The notes: generated by a model not told the origin, from the letters alone. Positions 26,885 to 36,677 are shown, numbered from the stretch's first letter. The stretch is DNA of 64,000 nucleotides from Mycobacterium branderi (GCF_010728725.1 NZ_AP022606.1:992001-1056000); one strand, 5' to 3'. A program made the numbers and translations.

Positions 26885-27865
26885 GTGAACCCGATTGAAC
26901 GCGCCGCCCGCGGCTTCGACGGCTGGCAGCAGCGACACCCGGCGGCCGGGTTCCCGATCGCGGTTATCAAGAAGTTCAGCGACGACCAGGCCGGCTATCA
27001 GGTGTCGCTGCTCGCGTACTACAGCTTTGTCGCGGCTTTCCCGCTGCTGCTGGCACTGACCGCGATTGCCGGCGTGGTGCTGCGGTCGCACCCGAAACTC
27101 CAACAGCACCTGGTGAATTCGGCGTTCGCTGAGTTCCCCATCGTCGGCGGGCAGATCCATCAACAGCTGGGCGTGACCAACTTCGGCAACTCGTTGTCGC
27201 TGACCATCGGCATTCTGGGCTCGTTGTACGGTGCCCGCGGCTTCGCGTATTCCCTACAGAACACGCTCAATACGCTCTGGGCCGTTCCGAAGGTCGACTG
27301 GCCCGGGTTCCCGAACAGGTATGTGCGCACGGTCGGGACGCTGTTGTTGATGGGGCTGATCGTCGTGGTCACCGGCGCATCGAGCGCCGCCGCGGTGAAA
27401 GCCGCGTCGTGGGGCTTCGACGGGATGGCCGCCCAGACCGTCAGCTTCGTCGTCGGCACCGCGCTGGGCACCGGCTTCTTTCTAGCGCTGTTCCGTGTCG
27501 CGGCATGCGGGGAGGTGCCCACCCGCGCGATGCTGCCGGGCGCCGCGATCAGCGCCGCGGCCTGGCAGCTGCTACTGACCGCCGCCGGCGTCGTCGTCGC
27601 GCACCAGCTGCGCTACGCCCAGGCGGTCGCCGGCTTCTTCGGCGTCGTGCTGGGGCTGCTGGCGTGGCTGGCGCTGCAGGCGACGGTGGTCGTCTACGCG
27701 ATCGAGATCGACGTGGTCCGGGTCAACCGGCTGTGGCCGCGCAGCATCGTGCAGCCGCCGCTGATCGAGGCGGACAAGGTGTACTACAGCAAGGCGCTGC
27801 GCACCGAGACGCGCCGCCCCGAACAACGGCTCGACATCGCCTACGAGGACGAGGAGCAGGGCTGA
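26885..27865 (+). CDS. YihY/BrkB-family membrane protein
   Basis: 326 residues from a GTG at 26885, 29 bases after the P450 stop; no good ribosome site is seen. Six membrane helices are visible, starting with SLLAYYSFVAAFPLLLALTA and ending LGLLAWLALQATVVVYAIEID, with the family's FGVVLGLLAWL segment. Proteins of this group were once misnamed ribonuclease BN; their role is unsettled. The N-terminal QQRHPAAGFPIAVIKKF and the charged tail are typical of the actinobacterial branch. Confidence 0.87.
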   Translation: MNPIERAARGFDGWQQRHPAAGFPIAVIKKFSDDQAGYQVSLLAYYSFVAAFPLLLALTAIAGVVLRSHPKLQQHLVNSAFAEFPIVGGQIHQQLGVTNFGNSLSLTIGILGSLYGARGFAYSLQNTLNTLWAVPKVDWPGFPNRYVRTVGTLLLMGLIVVVTGASSAAAVKAASWGFDGMAAQTVSFVVGTALGTGFFLALFRVAACGEVPTRAMLPGAAISAAAWQLLLTAAGVVVAHQLRYAQAVAGFFGVVLGLLAWLALQATVVVYAIEIDVVRVNRLWPRSIVQPPLIEADKVYYSKALRTETRRPEQRLDIAYEDEEQG

Positions 27866-27880
27866 TCTTCCGCTCCAGAA

Positions 27881-27896
27881 CTTGACACCTGTAAAG
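27881..27896. promoter_or_regulatory. Possible TetR-type operator
   Basis: cttgacacctgtaaag is a palindrome with one mismatch (cttgaca, 2-base spacer, tgtaaag). Its ACA...TGT core fits many TetR-family operators. It lies 9 bases before the start codon of the dehydrogenase at 27906. The protein that would bind it is not identified. Confidence 0.35.
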
Positions 27897-27905
27897 TCCG
27901 TCGTC

Positions 27906-28763
27906 ATGGACAACATCAGGGGAAAGACCGTCGTCATCACGGGCGCTGCCCGCGGGATCGGCTACGCAACCGCCAAGGCGCTGCTGGCGCGCGGTGCCCG
28001 GGTGGTCATCGGCGATCGCGACGTCGACATCCTCGAGAAAGCCGTCAAGGACATCAGCAGCCTGGGCCCGGTGTCGGGTCATCCCCTCGACGTCACGGAC
28101 CGGGAGTCGTTCGCGGCGTTCCTGGACAAGGCGCGCGCCGACGGTGGCGGGCACATCGACGTGCTGATCAACAACGCCGGGGTAATGCCGGTCGGGCCGT
28201 TCCTGGAGCTGTCGCAGGACGCGATCCGCTCGTCGATCGAGGTCAACTTCTACGGCGTGCTGACCGGCTGCCAGCTGGTGCTGCCCGAGATGGTCAAACG
28301 ACGCAGCGGGCGCATCGTCAACATCGCCTCGATGGCCGGCATGGTGGCGGTGCCGGGCCAAGTGGTCTACGCCGGCACCAAGTTCGCGGTCGTCGGGCTG
28401 TCCTCCGCGATGGCCGACGAATTCGCCCCGCGGGGCGTCGACGTCACCGCCGTGCTGCCGACATTCACCAACACCGAATTGATCTCCGGCACCCACACCA
28501 CTGCCGCGACAAAACCCGTGCAACCCGAGGACGTCGCGGCCGCGATCGTCAAGGTGCTCGACAAGCCGAAACCCCAAGTGTCCGTACCTGGTTCGTCGCG
28601 ATACATCGGGTTGCTCACCATGTTGCTTCCGGTGCGGGCCCGTCGCTGGCTCGGCAAGAAGGCGGGCACCGACACGGTGTTCCTCAACCTCGATGCCACC
28701 GCGCGGGCGGCTTATGAGAACCGTGCCCAACACGCGACGGGCGTCGTCGAGCACAAGGACTGA
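27906..28763 (+). CDS. Short-chain dehydrogenase/reductase
   Basis: 285 residues, a classical SDR: TGAARGIGYA cofactor loop (residues 12-21), NNAGVMPVG, NIASMAGM, and catalytic YAGTKFA. After the Rossmann domain a basic amphipathic tail (RARRWLGKKAG) suggests membrane contact, as in several mycobacterial SDRs of unknown substrate. The ATG 27906 was chosen over an upstream frame because of the SDR N-terminus. It lies 40 bases after the YihY stop, behind a possible operator. Confidence 0.87.
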   Translation: MDNIRGKTVVITGAARGIGYATAKALLARGARVVIGDRDVDILEKAVKDISSLGPVSGHPLDVTDRESFAAFLDKARADGGGHIDVLINNAGVMPVGPFLELSQDAIRSSIEVNFYGVLTGCQLVLPEMVKRRSGRIVNIASMAGMVAVPGQVVYAGTKFAVVGLSSAMADEFAPRGVDVTAVLPTFTNTELISGTHTTAATKPVQPEDVAAAIVKVLDKPKPQVSVPGSSRYIGLLTMLLPVRARRWLGKKAGTDTVFLNLDATARAAYENRAQHATGVVEHKD

Positions 28764-28830
28764 CTCGAGCAAAACGGCGCTTGTAGTGCGGCGTCGGCCT
28801 AGCCTGGTCCCATAGGGGCTGGAGGCTGAC

Positions 28831-31617
28831 ATGGCTGACGTAAATCCGCACGCGTACAACACCGCATGGCAATTCCGCGCCGACGCCTGGTGCCGACTGG
28901 AGGAAGCCAGCAGGCGGCTCTCGATCACCGCGGCGCGCGGCAACGACCTGACGGAATTGACCGACCTGGTCGAGGGACTGCTGTCGCAACTGCGGCCGTT
29001 CGAGCGCTACTGGGCATTCCCCGGCATCCACGTTTTCGGGCAGACCCACCGCCTGTTCGCCACCGGCGCCTACGAAATGTTCGGCAGGGCCGTCTCCAAG
29101 ATCAACCGGGCGCTGGTCACCGAGTCCTACCGCAGCGGGCTGCCGGCGTCGCCGCTGGAAAGCGAAGGCGAGACACTCGGCGCCGACGAGGGTTCCCTCG
29201 AGGTACTGGGGCTGCACCGTTCCGGGCGACCGTATTTCGAGTTGCTGATCGTCGCGACAATGACCGAGGCGCAAGAACGCGCACTGCGCAACGAGATTCA
29301 CGCCCGTCGCCGCCCGGACGACGCGTTCGTCTACGAGATCGTGGTCGTCGGCAGCGGTGACGAGGCGGTGATCGCCGCCCGGCTCAACGCCAGCGTGCAG
29401 GCGTGTGCCATCACGCGGCGCTTCGCGCACCGCTCGCGCCGCGACCTGTCGGCCCTGTCGCATTTCGTCGACGCGCACATCGCCGAGGATCTGGCGGAGC
29501 ATTCACCCGAGGAGCGGGCCGCGATCCTGGCCAACGCCATCAAGGACAGCCGCCCCGAGATCGACATGTATTTGATCACCGAGCTCGAGGTGGAGGACGT
29601 CGCCGCCCGGCTCGGCCATCACTTCCGCCGGGTCTTCCACGGCGGGGAGGCCGGACTCGACCAGCACCTGTCGCTGCTGGAGGGCATCGCCGCGCGCTAC
29701 CGGACGCCGTTCTTCTCCGCGCTGCGCGAATACAGCCACCGCCCGACCGGGGTGTTCCACGCGCTGCCGATCTCCCAGGGCAAGTCGATCGTCGGCTCGC
29801 ACTGGATCTCCGACATGATCGACTTCTACGGCCTGGAGGTGTTCCTCGCCGAGACGTCGGCCACCTGCGGCGGACTGGACTCGCTGCTGGAACCCACCGG
29901 GCCGCTGCGGGAGGCGCAGGCGCTGGCGGCCCGCACCTTCGGATCACGGCACACCTACTTCGTCACCAACGGCACCTCGACCGCCAACAAGATCGTCGAG
30001 CAGGCGCTGGTGGCGCCCGGCGACATCGTGCTGGTCGACCGCAACTGCCACCAGTCGCATCACTACGGGCTGATGATGGCCGGCGCGCAGGTCACCTATC
30101 TGGATGCGTATCCGCTCAACCAGTATTCGATGTACGGGGCAGTGCCGCTGCGCGAGATCAAGTCGCGGCTGCTGGCGCTGCGTGCAGCCGGAAAGCTGGA
30201 CCGCGTCAAGCTGTTGACGCTGACCAACTGCACGTTCGACGGCATCGTCTACGACGTCGAGCGCGTGATGGAGGAATGCCTGGCGATCAAACCCGATCTC
30301 GTATTCCTTTGGGACGAGGCATGGTTCGCGTTCGCCCGGTTCCACCACGTGTACCGCAAGCGCACCGCGATGCATGCGGCCCGCGCGATCCGCGAGCGGC
30401 TGCGTTCACCGGAGTACCGAAAGGCCTATCTGGACTACGCCGAGAAGATGGCCGGCGCCGACGACGAGACGCTTCTGAATACCCGCCTGCTGCCCGACCC
30501 GGCCAGCGCGCGGGTGCGGGTGTACGCCACACAGTCCACCCATAAGACGCTCACCTCGCTGCGGCAGGGATCGATGATCCATGTCTACGACCAGGATTTC
30601 GACCAGAAGGTCGAAGAGCCGTTCCACGAGGCCTACATGGCGCACACCTCCACCTCGCCGAACTACCAGGTGCTCGCCTCGCTGGACATCGGGCGGCGCC
30701 AGGCCGACCTGGAAGGCGTGGAGCTGGTGCAAAAGCAGGTCGAAAACGCCATGCAGCTGCGCGACGCGATCGACAAGCACCCACTGCTCAGCCGCTACAT
30801 GCATTGCCTGTCGACGGGCGAGATGATTCCGTCGCAGTTCCGTCCGTCGGGCCTCGATCAGCCGCTGCGCACCGGGCTGCGCAACATGGCCACCGCGTGG
30901 GAGCAGGACGAGTTCGTGCTCGACCCCAGCCGTATCACCCTCTACATCGGCAACACCGGGATCGACGGCGACACGTTCAAACGTGCTGAGCTGATGGACC
31001 GTTACGGCGTGCAGATCAACAAGACGTCGCGCAACACCGTGCTGTTCATGACCAACATCGGCACCACCCGCAGCTCGGTCGCCTACCTGGTGGAGGTCCT
31101 GGTCAACGTCGCGCGCGAGCTCGACGACAAGATCGCCGACATGAGCCTGACCGACCGCTCGCATCACGAGCGTGCGGTGCTGCGGCTGACCAGCCCGTCG
31201 GCGCCGCTGCCGGATTTCAGCGGATTCCATTCGTGTTTCACAGAACACGACGGGGACGGCGCGGCAACTCCGGATGGTGATGTGCGACGGGCGTTCTATC
31301 TCGGCTACGACGACACGTTCTGCGAGTACCTGTCCGGCGACGAGGTCGAGGAGCGGATGGAGTCGGGGCAGCAAGTGGTGTCGGCCACGTTCGTCACCCC
31401 GTATCCGCCGGGATTCCCGATTCTGGTGCCCGGTCAAATCTTCAGCCGGCAGATCCTGTCCTTCATCCGCGCTCTGGACACCAAGGAAATCCACGGATAC
31501 AAGCCACATCTCGGCTTCCGGGTATTTACCGCCAAGGCGATGGAGATGGCCGAAGCCAGTGTGCGTCCGTGGAGCCGACTCGGCAAGGCCAGCGCCGCCG
31601 CCGCCGAAATCGCCTGA
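28831..31617 (+). CDS. Orn/Lys/Arg-type amino acid decarboxylase (Rv2531c-like)
   Basis: 928 residues. Residues 1 to about 290 form a regulatory, response-regulator-like region, followed by the fold type I PLP domain: TYFVTNGTSTANKIV, NCHQSHHYGLM, FLWDEAWFAF with the PLP-pyridine Asp, and the Schiff-base lysine in STHKTLTSLRQ (Lys572). The C-terminal domain ends with PGFPILVPGQ. It matches M. tuberculosis Rv2531c in layout and length. The substrate is probably a basic amino acid, as in biodegradative decarboxylases, but is unproven. A ggagg ribosome site lies 5 bases before the ATG. Confidence 0.88.
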   Translation: MADVNPHAYNTAWQFRADAWCRLEEASRRLSITAARGNDLTELTDLVEGLLSQLRPFERYWAFPGIHVFGQTHRLFATGAYEMFGRAVSKINRALVTESYRSGLPASPLESEGETLGADEGSLEVLGLHRSGRPYFELLIVATMTEAQERALRNEIHARRRPDDAFVYEIVVVGSGDEAVIAARLNASVQACAITRRFAHRSRRDLSALSHFVDAHIAEDLAEHSPEERAAILANAIKDSRPEIDMYLITELEVEDVAARLGHHFRRVFHGGEAGLDQHLSLLEGIAARYRTPFFSALREYSHRPTGVFHALPISQGKSIVGSHWISDMIDFYGLEVFLAETSATCGGLDSLLEPTGPLREAQALAARTFGSRHTYFVTNGTSTANKIVEQALVAPGDIVLVDRNCHQSHHYGLMMAGAQVTYLDAYPLNQYSMYGAVPLREIKSRLLALRAAGKLDRVKLLTLTNCTFDGIVYDVERVMEECLAIKPDLVFLWDEAWFAFARFHHVYRKRTAMHAARAIRERLRSPEYRKAYLDYAEKMAGADDETLLNTRLLPDPASARVRVYATQSTHKTLTSLRQGSMIHVYDQDFDQKVEEPFHEAYMAHTSTSPNYQVLASLDIGRRQADLEGVELVQKQVENAMQLRDAIDKHPLLSRYMHCLSTGEMIPSQFRPSGLDQPLRTGLRNMATAWEQDEFVLDPSRITLYIGNTGIDGDTFKRAELMDRYGVQINKTSRNTVLFMTNIGTTRSSVAYLVEVLVNVARELDDKIADMSLTDRSHHERAVLRLTSPSAPLPDFSGFHSCFTEHDGDGAATPDGDVRRAFYLGYDDTFCEYLSGDEVEERMESGQQVVSATFVTPYPPGFPILVPGQIFSRQILSFIRALDTKEIHGYKPHLGFRVFTAKAMEMAEASVRPWSRLGKASAAAAEIA

Positions 31618-31629
31618 GAGAGGATGAAT

Positions 31630-33018
31630 ATGCCGACTGCCGACCAGCGTCATCATGTCGTCATCATCGGGTCGGGATTCGGCGGCCTGACCGCGGCCAA
31701 AGCGCTCAAGCGCGCCGACGTCGACGTCACGCTGATCTCGAAAACGACCAGCCACCTCTTCCAGCCGCTGTTGTATCAGGTGGCCACCGGTATCCTGTCC
31801 GAGGGGGAGATCGCCCCGACCACTCGGCTGGTGCTGCGCCGGCAGAAGAACGTCCGGGTGCTGCTGGGAGACGTTGAGGGCATTGACCTCAACGCTAAGA
31901 CGGTGACGTCGCGGCTGATGAGCATGCACACGGTGACGCCGTTCGACAGCCTGATCGTCGCGGCCGGCGCGCAGCAATCCTATTTCGGCAACGACCATTT
32001 CGCCACGTACGCGCCGGGCATGAAGACAATCGACGACGCGCTGGAGCTGCGCGGCCGGATTCTCGGCGCGTTCGAGGCGGCCGAGGTCACCACCGACCAC
32101 GCCGAGCGCCAGCGCCGGCTCACGTTCGTGGTGGTCGGGGCCGGCCCGACGGGCGTCGAGTTGGCCGGGCAAATCGCCGAACTCGCCGAACGCACGCTGG
32201 CCGGGGCATTTCGCACCATCTCGCCCAGCGACTGCCGGGTGATCCTGCTCGACGCCGCGCCGGCGGTGCTGCCGCCGATGGGCGAGAAGCTGGGGCGCAA
32301 AGCGCAACGGCGCCTGGAGAAGATGGGCGTCGAGATCCAGCTGAACTCGATGGTGACCGCCGTCGACTACCACGGCATCACGATCAAGGACAAGGACGGC
32401 ACGGAGCATCGCATCGAATGTGCGTGCAAAGTGTGGGCGGCCGGCGTGCAGGCCAGTCCGCTGGGCAAGATGCTCGCCGAGCAGTCCGACGGCACCGAAA
32501 CCGACCGCGCAGGCCGGGTTTTGGTGGAGCCCGACCTCACCGTCAAGGGTCATCCGTATGTCTTCGTCGTCGGCGACCTGATGGCGGTGCCGGGTGTGCC
32601 TGGGATGGCGCAAGGCGCGATTCAGGGCGCGCACTATGCAACCAAGTGCATCAAGCGGGCGCTGAAGGGCCGTGACGACCCGGCCCAGCGCAAGCCGTTC
32701 GAGTACTTCGACAAGGGCAGCATGGCCACGGTGTCGCGCTACAGCGCGGTCGCTCAGGTGGGCAAGCTGGAGTTCGGCGGGTTCATCGCCTGGCTGGCGT
32801 GGCTGGTGCTGCATCTGTATTACCTTGTCGGGCACAAGAACCGGTTCACCACCGTGGTGTCGTGGCTGGTCTCGTTCTTGGGTCGCGGCCGCGGTCAGAT
32901 GGCCATCACCAGCCAGATGATCTACGCGCGGCTTGCGATGAGCCGGTTGGCGGAACACACACAGGGTGCCCTGGCCGCGGCCGAGGAAGCCGAACAGGCC
33001 GAAGAAGCAGCCGGTTAG
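31630..33018 (+). CDS. ndhA: Type II NADH dehydrogenase
   Basis: 462 residues from the ATG at 31630, 6 bases after a gagagg ribosome site; an ATG at 31624 is too close to that site. Two Rossmann motifs are seen: VVIIGSGFGGL (FAD) and VVVGAGPTGVE (NADH). The C-terminal amphipathic region (WLVLHLYYLVGHKNR) binds the membrane. The enzyme passes electrons from NADH to menaquinone without pumping protons. Its place beside metZ-Rv0390-purT fits ndhA (Rv0392c) rather than ndh. It overlaps the convergent glycosidase gene by 4 bp. Confidence 0.92.
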   Translation: MPTADQRHHVVIIGSGFGGLTAAKALKRADVDVTLISKTTSHLFQPLLYQVATGILSEGEIAPTTRLVLRRQKNVRVLLGDVEGIDLNAKTVTSRLMSMHTVTPFDSLIVAAGAQQSYFGNDHFATYAPGMKTIDDALELRGRILGAFEAAEVTTDHAERQRRLTFVVVGAGPTGVELAGQIAELAERTLAGAFRTISPSDCRVILLDAAPAVLPPMGEKLGRKAQRRLEKMGVEIQLNSMVTAVDYHGITIKDKDGTEHRIECACKVWAAGVQASPLGKMLAEQSDGTETDRAGRVLVEPDLTVKGHPYVFVVGDLMAVPGVPGMAQGAIQGAHYATKCIKRALKGRDDPAQRKPFEYFDKGSMATVSRYSAVAQVGKLEFGGFIAWLAWLVLHLYYLVGHKNRFTTVVSWLVSFLGRGRGQMAITSQMIYARLAMSRLAEHTQGALAAAEEAEQAEEAAG

Positions 33019-34148
33019 GACGACTGCGTGGCGCTGACCGTCTTGATGGCCTGAATTTCGCTGCCCTGGAAGGGCCGGCCGTCAGGTCGCAGCAGGTCGT
33101 GGAACCACACCTTCGGCACCGACGTGTAGGGCTGATTCCACGAGTCCCACGGAAAGTAGGTCTGGGTTCGTCCGGCGACCAGGCCCCAGTTGAAAGCGCC
33201 GACGTTGTGCCGCTTGGCAATTGGCAGGATGCCTTCGACAGTGCTGCCCAGCGTGCGGGCCATGTACTCCGTGCAGAGGATCGGCCGGCCCAGCGGGGTG
33301 AGCTCGGCGATGCGGCTCTCGAAAGTCGCCGGTTTGCCGTAGCTGTGGAACGTGATCACGTCGGAGTTGTCGAGTTGAATATTGGCGATTGCGCTGCGGC
33401 TGGAGGGATCTGCCCACTCGCCGTCCCACACACCACTGGTCAGCGGCTGGCCGGGGTCAACCGAACGCGCCCACCCGAACACCTGCGGAAGCAGGTTGGC
33501 GACAAGCTGCAGCTTGTCGTTCCGCTCGGTCGAGTGATATTGGTTGGCGGGGTTGTCGGGCTCATTCCACAGATCCCAACCCAGGACGCGGTCGTCGTTG
33601 CGGAATTGCGTCAGCACTCCGGTGACATAGGCCTGCAGAGTCGGAAGGTAGGCACGGTCGTCGATGCGGTCGGCACCCGGGCTCTGCACCCAACCGGAGT
33701 TGTGGACTCCGGGCTTCGGAGCACGCTGCAGACCCGCTCTGGGGTGAGGATCCCAACACGAGTCGAACAGTACGAACAGCGGCTTGATGCGATGGCGCGC
33801 CGCAATGTTGACGAACTGCGCCAGCCGAAGCTGGAACGCTTGCCTGTCCTGCGCCCAGAGCTGATCGTGCAAGAACACCCGCACGGAGTTGAGGCCGTGA
33901 AATCTCGCCCAGCCCAACTCGGTATCGATCCGTCGCGGGTCATAGGTGCCGGCCTGAAACATCTCGAGCTGATTGATCGCCGTCGACGTGATGTAGTTGG
34001 CGCCGACGGGCCAACCTTGCGCTTGATACCAGCGGTTGGCACGGTCCACCGACCACCGATTGGGTTCCGCTGCGACGCGCGGTGTTGGGGCCAATGCAGT
34101 ACCTGCTGCGATGAGGAGCGGTAGCTTCAGGACCGTTCGACGGTACAC
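33015..34148 (-). CDS. Exported GH5-like glycoside hydrolase, copy A
   Basis: 377 residues from the GTG at 34148. A Tat-like signal (YRRTVLKLPLLIAAG) ends near residue 27. The TIM-barrel catalytic residues are visible: the acid/base Glu in DLWNEPDNP and the nucleophile Glu in LCTEYMAR. SVRVFLHDQLWAQD and FDSCWDPHP are also typical of this GH5/cellulase-like group. A tatggt -10 (complement of 34155-34160) lies 6 bases before the GTG, suggesting a leaderless mRNA. The substrate, a beta-glucan or beta-mannan, is unknown. A paralogue sits just upstream. Confidence 0.87.
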   Translation of the reverse strand: MYRRTVLKLPLLIAAGTALAPTPRVAAEPNRWSVDRANRWYQAQGWPVGANYITSTAINQLEMFQAGTYDPRRIDTELGWARFHGLNSVRVFLHDQLWAQDRQAFQLRLAQFVNIAARHRIKPLFVLFDSCWDPHPRAGLQRAPKPGVHNSGWVQSPGADRIDDRAYLPTLQAYVTGVLTQFRNDDRVLGWDLWNEPDNPANQYHSTERNDKLQLVANLLPQVFGWARSVDPGQPLTSGVWDGEWADPSSRSAIANIQLDNSDVITFHSYGKPATFESRIAELTPLGRPILCTEYMARTLGSTVEGILPIAKRHNVGAFNWGLVAGRTQTYFPWDSWNQPYTSVPKVWFHDLLRPDGRPFQGSEIQAIKTVSATQSS

Positions 34149-34248
34149 GAAGTGACCATAAGTTGCCCGAGGGGGCGTCCCCGGTATTTGCCGAGCGCGT
34201 CGCGCGGATTGTTATACGGCGAGGAGTTGCCGAATCGTTATCTCGCCG

Positions 34249-35385
34249 TCATCCAGTGGTATTCAGCCGCGCGACGGAGTTGCGGATCGTTTGGATCTCG
34301 GCGCTCTGGTAGGGCCGTCCGTCGGGGAGCAGCAGGTCGTGGAACCATAGCTTGGGCATCGCGGTGTACGGCTGATCCCACGAGTCCCAGGGATAGTACG
34401 TCTGGGTTTTGCCGGCCACCAAGCCCCAATTGATTGCACTTACGTTGTGCCGCTTGGCAATCGGCAAGATGCCGTCGACGGTGCTGTTGCGGGTGCGGGC
34501 CATGTATTCGGTACACAGTATGGGCCGACCCAGCGGCGAAAGCTCGGTGATCCGGCTCTCGAAGGCCGCCGGCTCGTCATAGCAATGGAAACTGACGACA
34601 TCGGACTGGTCCAGTTGAATGCCGGCGATCACGCTGCGGCGCGCGGGATCTCCCCAGTTGCCGTCCCACACCGCGCTCGTCAGTGGTTGACATGGATCGA
34701 CTTCGCGGGCCCAGCGGAACACCCGTGGAAGCAGGTCTGCAACATACTGCTGCTTGTCTTTCATCTCGACGTCGCGATACGCCAGCGAGGGATTGTCGGG
34801 TTCGTTCCACAGATCCCAGCCCAAAACGCGGTCGTCGTTGCGGAATTGCGTCAACACGCCGGTGACATAGTCGTGGAAGGTTCGGGTGCGGCCGTCGTAG
34901 AGGCGCTCGGCGCCCGGGCTTTGCACCCAACCGGAGTTGTGCACGCCCGGCTTCGGTGCGCGCTGCCGACCGGTTTTGGGCAACGGATCCCAACAGGAGT
35001 CGAAGAAGACGAACAGCGGCTTGATGTGGTGGCGCGCCGCGATTCCGACGAATTGCGCCAGACGCCCCTGGAAGCCGCGATGATCCTGGGCCCAGAGCTG
35101 ATCGTGCAAAAAGACCCGCACGGTGTTGAACCCGCACGACCGGGCCCAGCCCAACTCGGTGTCGATGCGCCGCGGATCGAAGCTGCCGGCCTGAAACATC
35201 TCGAGCTGATTGACCGCGTTGGAGGTGATGTAGTTGGCACCGACAAGCCAGCCCTGCGCTTGGTACCAGGTGTTGGCCCGGTCAACCGACCATCGGCCTG
35301 CGTGTGCGGCGGCGCGCGGTGCGTGGACCAGCGCGGTGCCCGCGGCCGCCAGCAGCGGTAGCTTCAGGACCGTTCGACGCTGCAC
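34249..35385 (-). CDS. Exported GH5-like glycoside hydrolase, copy B
   Basis: 378 residues from the GTG at 35385, with a ribosome site agaggggg. It is a tandem paralogue of the downstream gene, with most residues shared along the full length. The signal RRTVLKLPLLAAAGTAL is Tat-like. The catalytic glutamates lie in DLWNEPDNP and LCTEYMAR, as in copy A. Differences cluster between the two motifs (SLAYRDVEMKDKQQY against NQYHSTERNDKLQL), so the active-site rim may differ. The 100-base gap suggests each copy has its own promoter. Confidence 0.87.
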   Translation of the reverse strand: MQRRTVLKLPLLAAAGTALVHAPRAAAHAGRWSVDRANTWYQAQGWLVGANYITSNAVNQLEMFQAGSFDPRRIDTELGWARSCGFNTVRVFLHDQLWAQDHRGFQGRLAQFVGIAARHHIKPLFVFFDSCWDPLPKTGRQRAPKPGVHNSGWVQSPGAERLYDGRTRTFHDYVTGVLTQFRNDDRVLGWDLWNEPDNPSLAYRDVEMKDKQQYVADLLPRVFRWAREVDPCQPLTSAVWDGNWGDPARRSVIAGIQLDQSDVVSFHCYDEPAAFESRITELSPLGRPILCTEYMARTRNSTVDGILPIAKRHNVSAINWGLVAGKTQTYYPWDSWDQPYTAMPKLWFHDLLLPDGRPYQSAEIQTIRNSVARLNTTG

Positions 35386-35456
35386 GGACCGACCCCCTCT
35401 CCGCGCGCTGGATCCAGTATTGACCGCGTCGGGGCGCTCCGTGGAAGATTGCGCGT

Positions 35457-36677
35457 TTAGCCCAGCGCGCGATCGAGATCGGCGATCAGGTCTTCGGTGT
35501 CCTCCAGCCCGACGGAGATCCGGACCACGCCGTCGCCCAGGCCGATCGCGGCCCGCCCTTCCGGGCCCATCGCCCGGTGCGTGGTGGTCGCCGGGTGGGT
35601 GACAAGCGATTTCGCGTCGCCCAGGTTGTTCGAGATGTCGATCAGCTGCAGCTTGTCCAGCACGTCGAAGGCCCGCTGCTTGGCCGTGCTTTCCGGGGCG
35701 TCGAGTTCGAAGGTGACCACGGTGCCGCCACCGGACATCTGCCGCTTGGCCAGATCGTGCTGCGGATGCGACGGCAGGAACGGGTAGCGCACCCAACGCA
35801 CCGCGGGATGCCCGTCGAGGAATTCGGCGACACGCTGGGCCGAGGCATTGGCGTGGTGGACCCGAACAGCCAGCGTCTCAAGGCCTTTCAGCAGGATCCA
35901 GGCGTTGAAGGCGCTGATCGCCGGGCCGGTGTGGCGCATCAGTTTCTGCACCGGGCCGTCGATGTATTCCTTGTCGCCCAGGATCGCCCCGCCCAGCACC
36001 CGGCCCTGCCCGTCGAGGTGCTTGGTCCCGGAGTACACCACCACGTCGACGCCGAGCGGAAAGCCCTGCTGCAGCAGTGGTGTGGCGAACACGTTGTCCA
36101 GCACCACTTTTGCACCGGCAGCGTGCGACATCTCGACCACGGCGGCGATGTCGACCAGCGATTGCATCGGGTTCGACGGCGTCTCGAAGAACACCGCCTG
36201 CGTGGGCACCGACAGCGCCTGCTCCCACTGCGACAGGTCGTCGCCGTCGACGAAAACCGTCTCGACTCCCCAGCGCGGCAGGATCTCGTTGCACACCACG
36301 AAGCACGAGCCGAACAGGCTGCGCGCGGCAACCAACCGGTCGCCGGCGCCCAGCAGTGCGCCCAGTGAGGTGAACACCGCCGCCATGCCGCTGGCCGTGG
36401 CGAACGCGGCCGGCGCCCCCTCGATGAGCCGCAGCCGTTCCTCGAACATCGTGATCGTCGGATTGCCGTAGCGGGAGTAGACGTAGCGGTCCACCTCGCC
36501 GGTGAAAGCCTTTTCCGCGGCGGCCGCCGACTCGTAGACGTAACCGGAGGCCAAATACATTGCCTCCGCGGTTTCTTCGAACTGCGACCGCAAGATTCCA
36601 CCGCGCACCCCGATGGTGGCCGGGCCAACACCGTCGGGCAGCGGCGGCGGAACTCTGATGGAGTGGTCGTCGCTCAT
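35457..36677 (-). CDS. metZ: O-succinylhomoserine sulfhydrylase
   Basis: 406 residues, the same length as M. tuberculosis MetZ (Rv0391). It is a fold type I PLP enzyme of the Cys/Met metabolism family: YSRYGNPT, FETPSNPMQ, DNVFATPLLQ, and the PLP lysine in YSGTKHLDGQGR (about Lys219). It makes homocysteine from O-succinylhomoserine and sulfide, or a related reaction. The ATG at 36677 overlaps the rhodanese stop by 4 bp, which links sulfur transfer and methionine synthesis in one transcript. Confidence 0.95.
   Translation of the reverse strand: MSDDHSIRVPPPLPDGVGPATIGVRGGILRSQFEETAEAMYLASGYVYESAAAAEKAFTGEVDRYVYSRYGNPTITMFEERLRLIEGAPAAFATASGMAAVFTSLGALLGAGDRLVAARSLFGSCFVVCNEILPRWGVETVFVDGDDLSQWEQALSVPTQAVFFETPSNPMQSLVDIAAVVEMSHAAGAKVVLDNVFATPLLQQGFPLGVDVVVYSGTKHLDGQGRVLGGAILGDKEYIDGPVQKLMRHTGPAISAFNAWILLKGLETLAVRVHHANASAQRVAEFLDGHPAVRWVRYPFLPSHPQHDLAKRQMSGGGTVVTFELDAPESTAKQRAFDVLDKLQLIDISNNLGDAKSLVTHPATTTHRAMGPEGRAAIGLGDGVVRISVGLEDTEDLIADLDRALG

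Noticed and set aside
30406..32958. An 850-codon open frame opposite the decarboxylase and ndhA
   Set aside because: It spans two well-recognised genes on the other strand, and its composition is that of a codon-bias shadow.
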